From contig NZ_QGTS01000001.1 of assembly GCF_003182475.1 (NCBI RefSeq), forward strand, positions 479,980 to 543,979: a stretch of DNA of 64,000 nucleotides, read 5' to 3'. Positions 16,120 through 24,420 of this stretch are shown in pieces. The number at the start of each line of letters is the position of its first letter. Position 1 is the stretch's first letter. Source of the stretch: Mangrovibacter plantisponsor (GTDB taxonomy: Bacteria > Pseudomonadota > Gammaproteobacteria > Enterobacterales > Enterobacteriaceae). The notes under the pieces were generated by a model. The model worked only from the letters and a program-made list of their open reading frames with translations. It was not told the origin of the DNA and did not search any database. Position numbers and translations under genes: made by a program.

Positions 16120-17100
16120 ATGTCGGAAGAAACATTAAAGCAACAAATACAAAATCTCAAAAAACATAATGCCAGATTAAAGCGTATTGCCCACGATGCC
16201 AGAGATAAATTAAGTGCGGCACTGGATGGCACAGGGTTATGTTTATGGCAACTGGATATTCCCTCCGGGAAACTGGTTATTTTTAACCGCCGTTGGGGGG
16301 CCATGCTGGGGTTCCAGCCAAAAGAGCTAAATGCACATTTCGATGTCTGGCGCGATCATCTGCACCCTGATGACCGCGATTTTGTGCTGGCTGCCTTTTA
16401 TAACCATATTGAAGGCAAAACACCGTTTTATGAAGCATTACACCGCATGGAAGCCAAAAATGGGTCTGTCACCTGGGTGCTGGACAGAGGCCGGGTTACT
16501 CAGTGGGATGACGAAGGGCGGCCACTGAAAGTGACGGGCACACATATTGATATGACGAAAGAAAAGCAATACGAGCAACAACTGGCCCGCCTTGCAAACC
16601 ATGACCCGCTCACCGGGCTGGCAAACCGCCATGCACTGACCAACCAGTATAAGAAGCTACAGAAGCAATCAGCGTTTTCCATCGCGTTTATCGACCTGGA
16701 TAATTTCAAGACCGTTAATGACACGCTGGGGCACCGCAGTGGCGATAATCTGCTGGTGCAACTCGCCCAACGCATTAACGCGGTTTGCCCGCAAGGTTGT
16801 GTTGCCGGACGCCTGGGTGGAGATGAGTTTTTGTTGATTATCCCCTGGGGCGTAAGCCATCCTGAAACCATGCATCTTGCCAGGCAGATTCTGGATGTCG
16901 CTATGGTGCCATTTGAACTGGATAACGGCGAGGCCGTCATAGGCGCATCAGTTGGTTTGGTTGATGTTGGCAGCCGTGAATCATTTGCCGATGCGGTTTT
17001 GCGCGCCGACGAAGCCATGTACTCTATTAAGCACAATGGTAAATCAGGTATTGCTGTTGGCAGCCCTCCGCCGTCACCGGCACCCAACCGCCGCCGGTAA
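16120..17100 (+). CDS. diguanylate cyclase with PAS sensor domain
   Basis: A 326-residue cytoplasmic protein that should make cyclic di-GMP from two GTP. Residues 1-32 are a probable coiled coil (LKQQIQNLKKHNARLKRIA). A PAS/PAC domain covers about 33-150 (WQLDIPSGKL ... DRGRVTQWDDEGRPLKVTGTH). The GGDEF domain covers about 155-315, with the active-site GGDEF intact at 233-237 and DNFKTVNDTLGH before it. The inhibitory RxxD site normally five residues before GGDEF is not present (CPQGCVAGRL), so product feedback inhibition may be missing. No membrane segment is seen, so the PAS domain would sense a cytoplasmic signal such as redox state or a ligand. The ribosome-binding site is weak. Its last 27 bases overlap the convergent ModA-like gene. 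Confidence 0.9.
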   Translation: MSEETLKQQIQNLKKHNARLKRIAHDARDKLSAALDGTGLCLWQLDIPSGKLVIFNRRWGAMLGFQPKELNAHFDVWRDHLHPDDRDFVLAAFYNHIEGKTPFYEALHRMEAKNGSVTWVLDRGRVTQWDDEGRPLKVTGTHIDMTKEKQYEQQLARLANHDPLTGLANRHALTNQYKKLQKQSAFSIAFIDLDNFKTVNDTLGHRSGDNLLVQLAQRINAVCPQGCVAGRLGGDEFLLIIPWGVSHPETMHLARQILDVAMVPFELDNGEAVIGASVGLVDVGSRESFADAVLRADEAMYSIKHNGKSGIAVGSPPPSPAPNRRR

Positions 17101-17829
17101 GTTTGCAAAAATTTCATCGCCACCTGGGCCAAACCCGGCGGCAATCAGAATTTTTTGAGCCAGAGGCGAGCCCAGGAATACAGCCAAACGTTCCGCCTGC
17201 ATATCCAGCAGCGCCAGCGTATATTGCGCCTGCACCCCCATATCTTCAGGAATATCCAACACTGTCAGCCCAGTAATGCGACGCAGTCTGGCGGCATAGC
17301 TGGCATAACCGATAAACATATCAACCCGCCCCTGGTTGATCAGCCAGCCTGCCGCGGTTTCCCCCGGGGGAACAGGCAGCGTTTCACTGCCGCCAACCAA
17401 ACATTGCGCACGTTGTTGGATAGCCATTCCCTGCCCGGGGTAACGCCATTCTATCTGGCGGAACAACTGCCAGGTATAGTCACCGGAAGGATCGCTTACC
17501 GGAGTGGATGTCCCCAGGCGTAATTCAGGCCGGGAGAGCACGGATAACCAGGTGTCGCCGGGTACCAGGCAGTCTGTTTTCACTGTCAGGCATAAACGGT
17601 TGGTGGCAAAGGGCATCACCTGGTGCGCTCTGCCAGCCATAAACAGTGAGAGCGGGTGATCAAGGTTTGCTGAAGCAAATAAGTCACAGGCTTCACCTTG
17701 TTCAATGCGCGCACGCAGAAGGCCTGCCGGGCCAAACCCGGTATCCACGTGCTCACCACTAAGCTCATAAAAAGCAGCCATTAACGGCTGCCAGACAGCC
17801 CGTAAACTCCCGGCGACAAGTGCTTTCAT
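17074..17829 (-). CDS. ModA-like substrate-binding domain protein without signal peptide
   Basis: A 251-residue protein with the fold signature of molybdate-type binding proteins (VAGSLRAVWQPLMAAFYE at the start, GPAGLLRARIEQGEACDLFASAN, then TPVSDPSGDYTWQLF). Typical ModA proteins carry a signal peptide; here the ATG at 17829 leads straight into the mature fold (MKALVAGSLRAVW). The frame is open upstream to 17994, but that extension lies inside the preceding gene and does not look like a signal peptide. The ATG lies one base after the stop of the MolA-like gene, so the two are co-translated, under the ModE box at 18902-18929. It may be a cytoplasmic oxyanion binder or buffer, or it may be exported by an unknown route. 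No permease or ATPase gene is adjacent. Confidence 0.75.
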   Translation of the reverse strand: MKALVAGSLRAVWQPLMAAFYELSGEHVDTGFGPAGLLRARIEQGEACDLFASANLDHPLSLFMAGRAHQVMPFATNRLCLTVKTDCLVPGDTWLSVLSRPELRLGTSTPVSDPSGDYTWQLFRQIEWRYPGQGMAIQQRAQCLVGGSETLPVPPGETAAGWLINQGRVDMFIGYASYAARLRRITGLTVLDIPEDMGVQAQYTLALLDMQAERLAVFLGSPLAQKILIAAGFGPGGDEIFANLPAAVGCR

Positions 17830-17830
17830 G

Positions 17831-18889
17831 TTAGTGTTCACCCTGGTAATTAGTGCCATAGAACCGCTGATACCAACGATTAACCTCTTTGCTGATATCA
17901 ATATCGCTAAAGCGTTGTGGATAGAGCTTTTTCGCCATCCATAACTCACCCAGGCCCACAGCTTCAGGCATTGGGTAACCCCAGGCTTTGGCATACTCCG
18001 GCATTAAGTAGACCCGGTGGTGTTTCACTGCATCAATCACCTGCCACTGGGGTGAGTGAGTGATGTCAGACACGACCTGTGGGTAACGCGCCTGGACAAA
18101 GATAACCTGAGGATCCCAGTTAATAACCTGCTCCATGGAAACCTGTTTATAGCCTTTTACCGTACTGGCAGCGACATTCACTGCGCCAGCGCGGGACATC
18201 ATCAGCCCGGTGTATTTCCCGGATCCATAAGTGGTTAAATCCGGGTTTGCCATATAGGCCCGTACTTTTTCACTCGCCGGGATATCTTTCAGCCGGGAAG
18301 CCACTTCTTTGCGGTATGCAAATGCCGCCTCATTCAGTGCACGGGCATCCGCCTGATGATTAACAATTTCGCCAATCAGAGTAATGCCTTCACCCAGCCC
18401 CTGGTCATACGCCTGTTCATCATTAGCAAGTGTTGGGTTTAACCTGGTGGCATCGCCTGGGGTTGCATCGTGGCGCAGCGAAATAGCCACCACCGGAATC
18501 CCCAGTTGCGTAATACTGTCTATCATTGCCGCAGGTGCATAATTCGTCACAAACACCACTTGCGGGTGCAGGGCCACCAGCTTTTCGGTATCCACATGCG
18601 TAAGATCACCCAGCCCCGGGGTGTTAGCCAAAAAGGGTGCCAGGCGCAAATAATTATCCCCCAGTTGTTGTTTCCAGTTTGCCAACACACCAACAATTTT
18701 GTTCCCGGCATGCATTTGTACCAGCAAATTCAGTGTTTGGTGTTGCAGCACCACAACCCGGTCCACCTGGTCAGGAATTGTCACCTGCCTGCCTAATTGA
18801 TCCGTTACTGTGCGCGAAGCCTGTGCGGTAAATGCCAGGCAGCAAAAAAATAAGGCTGCCAGCCAGCCTGTAATAGTGGCGTGTTTCAT
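17831..18889 (-). CDS. periplasmic binding protein of FecB/BtuF fold, probable molybdate (MolA-like) receptor
   Basis: A 352-residue class III binding protein. The N terminus MKHATITGWLAALFFCCLAF...QA is a Sec signal peptide, and the mature protein starts SRTVTDQLGRQVTIPDQVDR, the usual start of FecB/BtuF/MolA domains. The family binds haem, siderophores, cobalamin, molybdate or tungstate. Two facts favour molybdate: a near-consensus ModE operator lies 13 bases upstream, and the downstream coupled gene is ModA-like. No matching permease or ATPase is nearby, so it would have to use a transporter encoded elsewhere. If the ModE link were wrong, an iron chelate would be the next candidate. Confidence 0.78.
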   Translation of the reverse strand: MKHATITGWLAALFFCCLAFTAQASRTVTDQLGRQVTIPDQVDRVVVLQHQTLNLLVQMHAGNKIVGVLANWKQQLGDNYLRLAPFLANTPGLGDLTHVDTEKLVALHPQVVFVTNYAPAAMIDSITQLGIPVVAISLRHDATPGDATRLNPTLANDEQAYDQGLGEGITLIGEIVNHQADARALNEAAFAYRKEVASRLKDIPASEKVRAYMANPDLTTYGSGKYTGLMMSRAGAVNVAASTVKGYKQVSMEQVINWDPQVIFVQARYPQVVSDITHSPQWQVIDAVKHHRVYLMPEYAKAWGYPMPEAVGLGELWMAKKLYPQRFSDIDISKEVNRWYQRFYGTNYQGEH

Positions 18890-18901
18890 TATGTCCCCTT
18901 A

Positions 18902-18929
18902 ATCGTTATATAAAAAATTATATAACGAA
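18902..18929. promoter_or_regulatory. ModE (molybdate repressor) box
   Basis: The left half ATCGTTATATA (18902-18912), a 6-base spacer and the right half TATATAACGAA (18919-18929) match the commonly cited ModE consensus ATCGNTATATA-N6-TATATAACGAT at every defined base except the last. It lies 13-40 bases before the MolA-like gene and overlaps TATA-rich sequence suitable for a -10 element, so molybdate-bound ModE would block transcription. The same palindrome can be read as arms CGTTATATAA / TTATATAACG around AAAA. Confidence 0.85.
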
Positions 18930-18963
18930 TGGCTTACCGATGAACAGACAAACTGTACGGCTT

Positions 18964-19845
18964 TTAACACTCCAGGCCAGAAGTAGCCTGTTTGAACAAG
19001 GCGGTTAATGTCTGTACCACTTGATCCGGCGGTGTGAGATCCTTTTTCACGATCAAATGCAAAGGTGTGGCGCGTTTTACACCATGAGGTAACGGCAGTA
19101 TTTTCAGGATCCCGGCAGCAAGGTGCCCGGCAATACGCTCTTGTGGCAACCAGCCATAACCTACCTGGTACAACACGGCTTCAATGGCGGCTTCAAAGGT
19201 GGAGAATGTCCAAAATTCAGTTGCTGAAATCTGGTGTGTATCCTGAGCGCCGTCGAGTTCTGCGATGCGTACCTGAGGGTAACGTGACAACGCGTCCTCC
19301 CCGGGGAAAGGGGTGATTTGGTGTAATGGGTGGTCGCGGTGGGCAACCGCAACAAAATCAATATTCATCAGCCACTCACCACGGCCAGTTATATCCTGGC
19401 GGCGGGAAAGGATCATGACGTCAGCGTCCGTGTTGATATCCACATGGTTTTCCAGCACTTCGGTGAGGTTAACCTGGGTATAAGGGTGGCGTTGCTGGAA
19501 CTGGCGTAATACTGAAAACAGCAGTGCCCGGGGGAAAATGCTGTCCACCACCAGGTCTAACCGGCTCCTGATACCGCCACGCATTGACTGAGCGCGCGCC
19601 TCCACATAATCAAAAGCACTCAGCAACGGCCTCACCTGAGTCAGCAGTACCTGCCCGGCAGGCGTCAGCTCTGCCCGTCGCCCCACCTGGCGCAATAATT
19701 CCACCCCAAGGCGGCTTTGCAGCAACCCCAAATTATAACTGACCGAAGACTGGCTACGGCTGGTTGCTTCAGCGGCTTTCGCAAAGCTGCCCAGCCGCAC
19801 AACCTGGTCCAACAGAGCCCACTGTTCAAGTGTTGTTTTATGCAT
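18964..19845 (-). CDS. LysR-family regulator, divergent to phenolic acid decarboxylase
   Basis: A 293-residue LysR-type regulator with the helix-turn-helix at about residues 16-41 (SFAKAAEATSRSQSSVSYNL) and an effector domain behind it. The ATG at 19845 (MHKTTLEQW) is preferred; the TTG six bases upstream is less likely. It is transcribed away from the phenolic acid decarboxylase gene across a 98-bp gap with a 17-bp dyad, the classical LysR arrangement, so it is the likely activator of that gene in response to hydroxycinnamic acids. Control of the molybdate genes on its other side is less likely because they have their own ModE box. Confidence 0.87.
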   Translation of the reverse strand: MHKTTLEQWALLDQVVRLGSFAKAAEATSRSQSSVSYNLGLLQSRLGVELLRQVGRRAELTPAGQVLLTQVRPLLSAFDYVEARAQSMRGGIRSRLDLVVDSIFPRALLFSVLRQFQQRHPYTQVNLTEVLENHVDINTDADVMILSRRQDITGRGEWLMNIDFVAVAHRDHPLHQITPFPGEDALSRYPQVRIAELDGAQDTHQISATEFWTFSTFEAAIEAVLYQVGYGWLPQERIAGHLAAGILKILPLPHGVKRATPLHLIVKKDLTPPDQVVQTLTALFKQATSGLEC

Positions 19846-19889
19846 AATCAATCCAATTTTTAAATCAATTTAATGCAAAATTAGCGTTA

Positions 19890-19906
19890 TTCATTCAAAA
19901 AATGAA
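19890..19906. promoter_or_regulatory. dyad in LysR / padC divergent region
   Basis: TTCATT (19890-19895) and AATGAA (19901-19906) form a perfect inverted repeat with a 5-base spacer, between the LysR start (19845) and the decarboxylase start (19944). Interrupted dyads of this kind are typical LysR recognition sites. Assignment to this regulator is inference. Confidence 0.5.
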
Positions 19907-19943
19907 GATGTAAGCTGTATTCATTCCACAGAGGAGAGACAAA

Positions 19944-20450
19944 ATGAGCACCTTTGATAAACACGATTTGCAAGGCCTGGTAGGGAAACACCTGGTTTAT
20001 ACCTACGATAACGGCTGGAATTACGAAATTTACGTTAAAAATGATCGCACCATGGATTACCGCATTCACAGTGGGATCGTCGGTAACCGCTGGGTGAAAG
20101 ATCAACGTGTCTTTATTGCCCGCGTCGGGGAAAGCATTTATAAGATCTCCTGGACTGAACCCACCGGCACCGATGTCAGCCTGATCGTTAACCTGGCGGA
20201 TCGTCTGTTCCATGGCACCATCTTCTTCCCGCGCTGGATAATCAATAACCCGGAAAAAACTATTTGTTTCCAGAATGATCATATCCCGGAAATGGAAGCT
20301 TACCGCGCGGCGGGCCCGGCTTACCCAACTGAAGTCATTGATGAATTCGCGACAATCACCTTTATCCGTGACTGTGGCGAAAACAATGAAAGCGTCATCG
20401 CCTGTGCAGCCAGCGAACTGCCGAAAGATTTCCCCAATAACCTGAAATAA
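19944..20450 (+). CDS. padC: phenolic acid decarboxylase
   Basis: A 168-residue cytoplasmic enzyme that removes CO2 from p-coumaric, ferulic and caffeic acid to give vinylphenols, a plant-acid detoxification step. The sequence shows the family landmarks LVGKHLVYTYDNGWNYEIYV near the N terminus, HSGIVGNRWV, and FFPRWI; the Tyr residues of YTYDNGW and the Glu of NYEIY belong to the active-site region of PAD enzymes. The length matches bacterial PadC. GAGGAGAGACAAA precedes the ATG. It is divergent from a LysR gene and followed by its own terminator, so it is monocistronic and probably inducible. Confidence 0.93.
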   Translation: MSTFDKHDLQGLVGKHLVYTYDNGWNYEIYVKNDRTMDYRIHSGIVGNRWVKDQRVFIARVGESIYKISWTEPTGTDVSLIVNLADRLFHGTIFFPRWIINNPEKTICFQNDHIPEMEAYRAAGPAYPTEVIDEFATITFIRDCGENNESVIACAASELPKDFPNNLK

Positions 20451-20500
20451 GGTTAATGGCGCAGTTCATTGATTAACAAGGTATGCCACATACCTGCATA

Positions 20501-20535
20501 GCGAAAAAGAGGGAACAACGTTTCCTTCTTTTTGC
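20501..20535 (+). terminator. rho-independent terminator after padC
   Basis: GCGAAAAAGAGGGAAC - AAC - GTTTCCTTCTTTTTGCG forms an imperfect hairpin with a T-rich right arm. It starts 50 bases after the padC stop. Confidence 0.7.
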
Positions 20536-20630
20536 GTATGCATATAAAAACCGGTAGCCATGCCATCCACAACTGGCGTATTACCGGTTTCTTTGCTGAA
20601 AGAATGCCTTACAAGAAAAGGAAAGCAGCC

Positions 20631-21665
20631 ATGCGTTTAGTAAAAAAACTGGTAATCACAGGCGGTTTTTGTATGACATTGTTATCTCAGGCAGTTCTCA
20701 GTGCCCAGCCTTCCCTGCCCGGTTATACCAGCGGTGCCGAAGTTATAAAAGTCGCACCGGAACGTGCCCAAATTGATGCACTTAACGGTGTGGTTTATTC
20801 GCAGATTAAACAAGTCCGGGCCGTTCGCCAGTTGCATATGTCATTATTAGTGCCACGCACCAGCGCCCTGAAACCCGCGATTATCTATTTCCCGGGCGGC
20901 GGTTTTATCTCTGCTGATTACGATAAATTTATTGAAATGCGCATGGCGCTGGCAGAAGCCGGTTTCGTCGTGGCTGCTGCGGAATACCGTGTAGTACCAG
21001 ATACTTTCCCGACCCCGGTTATTGATGGTAAAGCCGCAGTGCGTTATTTACGCGAACACGCCCAGGAATATGGTATCGACCCTGCACGTATTGGAGTGTT
21101 AGGTGATTCTGCCGGGGGCTGGATGGCACAAATGTTGGGTGTCACTGGTGGAGATAAGGTGTTTGATAAAGGGGAATACCTGAATCAGTCTTCCCAGGTT
21201 CAGGCGGCTGCAACCCTGTATGGTATTTCCGATTTACGCAATATTGGCGCAGGTTTTCCTGCCGATGTGCAAAAAGTACATCAGTCGCCAGCAGTCACGG
21301 AAGCATTGTTGGTAAATGGCCCGGCGTTTCGCAATTTTGCTGGCGCTGCAATTAGTGCTGACCCAGCCAAAGCCCTGCAGGCAAGCCCCATGGGGTATTT
21401 AGCCGGGAAAAAACCACCATTTCTGATTATGCATGGTAGCGCCGATACCCTGGTATCTCCTCAGCAAAGCGAACAGCTCTACACCGCACTCAAAAAAGCC
21501 GGAGACCCGGTGCAATATGTCCTGGTGGATGGCGCTGAGCATGGCGATATTCACTGGTTCCAGCCAGTAATTATTCAGAAAGTTGTTACCTGGTTCAGCC
21601 AGACGCTGGGTAAACCCACTCCCCTGAAACCCCAGGGCAAAACACCGGGTAACGACCAGCTATAA
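20631..21665 (+). CDS. exported alpha/beta hydrolase (esterase/lipase, HSL-like)
   Basis: A 344-residue hydrolase. MRLVKKLVITGGFCMTLLSQ...LSA is a Sec signal peptide, so it acts in the periplasm or outside. The start at 20631 follows AAGGA by eight bases; the frame is open back to 20532 but that region has no such site. The oxyanion motif is FPGGGF (a variant of HGGGF), the nucleophile elbow GDSAGG, an acid residue lies in HGSADTLVSP, and the histidine in AEHGDIHW completes the triad. This fits hormone-sensitive-lipase-type carboxylesterases. It might release phenolic acids from plant esters for PadC; that is only suggested by position. It follows padC in the same direction but after a terminator. 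Confidence 0.82.
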   Translation: MRLVKKLVITGGFCMTLLSQAVLSAQPSLPGYTSGAEVIKVAPERAQIDALNGVVYSQIKQVRAVRQLHMSLLVPRTSALKPAIIYFPGGGFISADYDKFIEMRMALAEAGFVVAAAEYRVVPDTFPTPVIDGKAAVRYLREHAQEYGIDPARIGVLGDSAGGWMAQMLGVTGGDKVFDKGEYLNQSSQVQAAATLYGISDLRNIGAGFPADVQKVHQSPAVTEALLVNGPAFRNFAGAAISADPAKALQASPMGYLAGKKPPFLIMHGSADTLVSPQQSEQLYTALKKAGDPVQYVLVDGAEHGDIHWFQPVIIQKVVTWFSQTLGKPTPLKPQGKTPGNDQL

Positions 21666-21676
21666 CCAGCAACCGC

Positions 21677-21704
21677 GTGCCCACCTGCAGCCGAAGGGTG
21701 GGCA
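21677..21704. terminator. hairpin between convergent genes
   Basis: GTGCCCACC and GGTGGGCAC are perfectly complementary around a 10-base loop, between the esterase stop (21665) and the molbindin stop (21716). A T-tract is lacking on both strands, so it is only a possible terminator. Confidence 0.4.
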
Positions 21705-21715
21705 CAAACAGGCGG

Positions 21716-22144
21716 TTAAGCTTTAACAGCCAGCACCACGCTGGAGGCTTTGACCAGAGCAATAACCCGGCTCCCGGCCACTAACCCCATCTCATCCGTG
21801 CCTTCATTAGTGATAACGGAAATCAGGGTAAAGCCAGCATCAGTCTTAACATGAACGGTGGTATTCACTGCACCTTTTTGCACGGACTCCACCACGCCAG
21901 CAAACTGATTACGAGCTGAAAAAATTAGCCCACTGTCTTCAGATGCCAGAATCACCCAGGGGGCTTTAACTAGCGCGACCGCACTTTTCCCCGTGGCCAA
22001 CCCCATTGCAGTTTTACTGGCATGAGTGACAACCGCGACAAGTTTAGCGCCACTTTCAAGGGTCAGTTCAACTTCATCGTTTACCGCGCCATCGGCAACC
22101 AAAGAGACAACACCGGCTAACTGGTTACGTGCTGAAACAGCCAT
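21716..22144 (-). CDS. molbindin: tandem Mop/TOBE molybdate-binding protein
   Basis: A 142-residue cytoplasmic protein made of two Mop (TOBE) domains. Each begins with the same motif, SARNQLAGVVSLVADGAVN near residue 4 and SARNQFAGVVESVQKGAVN near residue 75, and ends with a VIALVKAS/VALVKAP segment. Such di-Mop proteins assemble into hexamer-like rings that bind and store molybdate or tungstate. The start at 22144 follows AGGAGCGAGAT; an in-frame extension to 22273 exists but has no such site and no family match. It stands alone, about 4 kb from the ModE-boxed MolA/ModA-like pair, and could be the cytoplasmic store for the same metal. I find no ModE box before it. The 295-bp gap to 22439 shows no other recognisable element. 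Confidence 0.88.
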   Translation of the reverse strand: MAVSARNQLAGVVSLVADGAVNDEVELTLESGAKLVAVVTHASKTAMGLATGKSAVALVKAPWVILASEDSGLIFSARNQFAGVVESVQKGAVNTTVHVKTDAGFTLISVITNEGTDEMGLVAGSRVIALVKASSVVLAVKA

Positions 22145-22439
22145 ATCTCGCTCCTGTATGTGATAAACCGCACAAAAAATAATACCCGTACAGAATGACA
22201 GGAAATAATCACAACAGACAATAGATAAAACTGATAATCGCCATGACGAGAGAAAAATACAGCCAGCACCCAAGACAGCAAGCCCGCAGAGCCGGAAAAC
22301 ATTTACAGTAAAACCCCATCTAAGCAGAAATTTTAGCGTTCTGTCCTGCCTTATGAGAAATCCGTCGCGCCCAAAGATAAATTGCTTTGCTACGCTTTAC
22401 GGGCAGTCCCCTATAAATTTTTAAAAAAAGGAACTGACT

Positions 22440-22682
22440 ATGCCACGTAAATTAGGCCAACATATTGTTCATGTTGATAAAGCTATTGACTTCATGGCAT
22501 CTACCCAGGCTTTCCTGGAGTACCTGAATAAGCAGGGTAACCCCACACCACTGGCCCATGACATTCCGCCCGAGTATGAGGATTTTTTTGCCCAGCGCCT
22601 TGCGTGGTATCGCAAACTTTACCGTCCGGATCCGCTTAACGGTAATCAGACCGTATCAGAAAAAGAAAATGGCGCAGGTTAA
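22440..22682 (+). CDS. small protein of unknown function
   Basis: An 80-residue product that I do not recognise. AAGGA lies seven bases before the ATG, supporting real translation. It is rich in aromatic and charged residues (PPEYEDFFAQRLAWYRKLYRPDP), with no signal peptide or membrane segment. It is flanked by the molbindin gene (divergent) and a purine permease gene (convergent). The 7-4-7 inverted repeat CCCCTGA / TCAGGGG at 22708-22725 lies just after it but lacks a T-tract. Confidence 0.6.
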   Translation: MPRKLGQHIVHVDKAIDFMASTQAFLEYLNKQGNPTPLAHDIPPEYEDFFAQRLAWYRKLYRPDPLNGNQTVSEKENGAG

Positions 22683-22748
22683 TACCGCGCCATTCAACAA
22701 GAATATGCCCCTGAATGCTCAGGGGACGGGAACACACAGGCAGGTTAA

Positions 22749-24119
22749 TTAGCGCGCGGAGGTTGCCGCGCCGGCTTTTACTGTTTGTGGTTCATCATGA
22801 GGCATTAACAGGTTGAGTACCATCGCGGCAATACCACCACTGGTAACAGCATGCCCGAAAATATTGCCGATAATTTTCGGGAACTGGCCCAGTACTTCAG
22901 GTACAGCTTCAATACCCAGACCAATCCCAAACGAGATGGCAATGATCAGCATTTCCCTGCGGCCTAACGGGCTTTGCGTCATGATCCGGATCCCTGCCGC
23001 CACCACACTGCCAAACATTACCAGTGTCGCACCACCTAAAACTGGCGCCGGGATCTGTTGCAGCAACCCGCCAACGACCGGAAACAACCCTAACAGTAAT
23101 AAAATCACACCGATATACATGCCCACATAACGGCTGGCGACGCCAGTCATCTGAATAACCCCGTTATTCTGGGCAAAAGTTGTATTCGGGAATGACGAGA
23201 ACATGGCAGCCACCATGCAACTGATGCCATCGGCCATGATCCCCCCTTTCAGGCGTTTGCGGAATGATTCCCCTTCAATAGGCTGCTGCGAGATCATGCA
23301 ATTTGCTGTCAGATCCCCCACGGCTTCCAGAATAGAAATAAATGAAACCAGAGCAATAGGGATAAAAATGGCCCAACTGAAGTGAAAACCAAAGCGGAAT
23401 GGCTGAGGTAAAGCGAACCACTGTGCTGGCAATGGCTGAATGGCCAGGTGCCCGGTTACCGCCGCAGCGATACAGCCAACCGCAATCCCAATCACGATAG
23501 CTGACAGGCGCAAAGCCCTGCTACGGGAACGGTTTAACGCAATAATAACCAGTAACGTCAGTGCACCGAGGCCCAGATTAGCGGGTGAACCAAAATTCGC
23601 GACACCATGCCCGCCGCCCCAGTCAGTAATACTGACTTTAATCAGGCTGATACCAATCAGCGCAATAACTGTGCCGGTCACCAACGGTGTCAGAACCCGG
23701 CGCAATGAATCAAAAAAGCGGCTGACCAGCAGTGGAATAAATGCCGCGACGAAGTTAACACCAAAGATCATCGCCAGCACATCTTCGGGGCTGCCGCCCT
23801 GGCTTTTAACTAAAAAGCCCCCGGAGAGAATCACCCCCAGGAAAGCAAAACTGGTGCCCTGCAGGCTAATCATACCGGCACCCACGCCCCACACACGCTT
23901 AGCCTGCAGAAAAGTGCCAATGCCTGATGCCAGCAAGGACATACTGATGAGATACGGCAGGTAAGCATTCAGCCCCAGAACTGAACCAATAATCAGTGGT
24001 GGCGTGATTATCCCCACCACACTGGCCAGCACATGCTGAACCGCCGTCAGGAGTGCGGCCCAGGGAGAAATGCGCTCCTCGAGCCCATAGATCAATTCTT
24101 TTTGGTTAGTGTCTGACAT
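22749..24119 (-). CDS. purine permease, NCS2 family (XanQ/XanP/UacT-like)
   Basis: A 456-residue inner-membrane transporter with about 14 hydrophobic segments that should import xanthine, uric acid or a related purine with protons. Family motifs are present: QHVLASVVGIITPPLI in TM1, LQGTSFAF, LEAVGDLTANC in TM8, and the NCS2 signature FPNTTFAQNNGVIQMTGV in TM10. Overall it looks closest to XanQ, although the exact purine cannot be read. The ATG at 24119 (MSDTNQKEL) follows AGGA by eight bases; the ATG at 24128 sits too close to that site. No purine-degradation genes are adjacent. The 301-bp gap to the divergent UspA gene shows no clear operator. Confidence 0.88.
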   Translation of the reverse strand: MSDTNQKELIYGLEERISPWAALLTAVQHVLASVVGIITPPLIIGSVLGLNAYLPYLISMSLLASGIGTFLQAKRVWGVGAGMISLQGTSFAFLGVILSGGFLVKSQGGSPEDVLAMIFGVNFVAAFIPLLVSRFFDSLRRVLTPLVTGTVIALIGISLIKVSITDWGGGHGVANFGSPANLGLGALTLLVIIALNRSRSRALRLSAIVIGIAVGCIAAAVTGHLAIQPLPAQWFALPQPFRFGFHFSWAIFIPIALVSFISILEAVGDLTANCMISQQPIEGESFRKRLKGGIMADGISCMVAAMFSSFPNTTFAQNNGVIQMTGVASRYVGMYIGVILLLLGLFPVVGGLLQQIPAPVLGGATLVMFGSVVAAGIRIMTQSPLGRREMLIIAISFGIGLGIEAVPEVLGQFPKIIGNIFGHAVTSGGIAAMVLNLLMPHDEPQTVKAGAATSAR

Positions 24120-24420
24120 GGTAAGCATCCTGATCCGTTGAGTACCAAACTAAAATGCATAAACCAGGCCAGGTATGGTCGAAGCAGGCTTTTTACCGCC
24201 AGGGTAAGCAGGCTGTGCGTTTCTCTGTATTACTGACTGCACCGGGTGAAACCATAAAATCACTCATGCACCACATTGTTACTTTTGTTTCACCAAAAGC
24301 ATCATATAGCTTTCTTTTGCACAACATTGATGCAACAAACAGAAATGCGTCTTGGCGCACAGTGATAACCAGGAAGCGCTGGCTATAGTTAGCACCAGAA
24401 GGAGAGCACAGGAGGGCGGT

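Noticed and set aside
22708-22725. CCCCTGA-ATGC-TCAGGGG inverted repeat considered as a terminator.
   Set aside because: No T-tract follows on either strand and the stem is short; function is uncertain.
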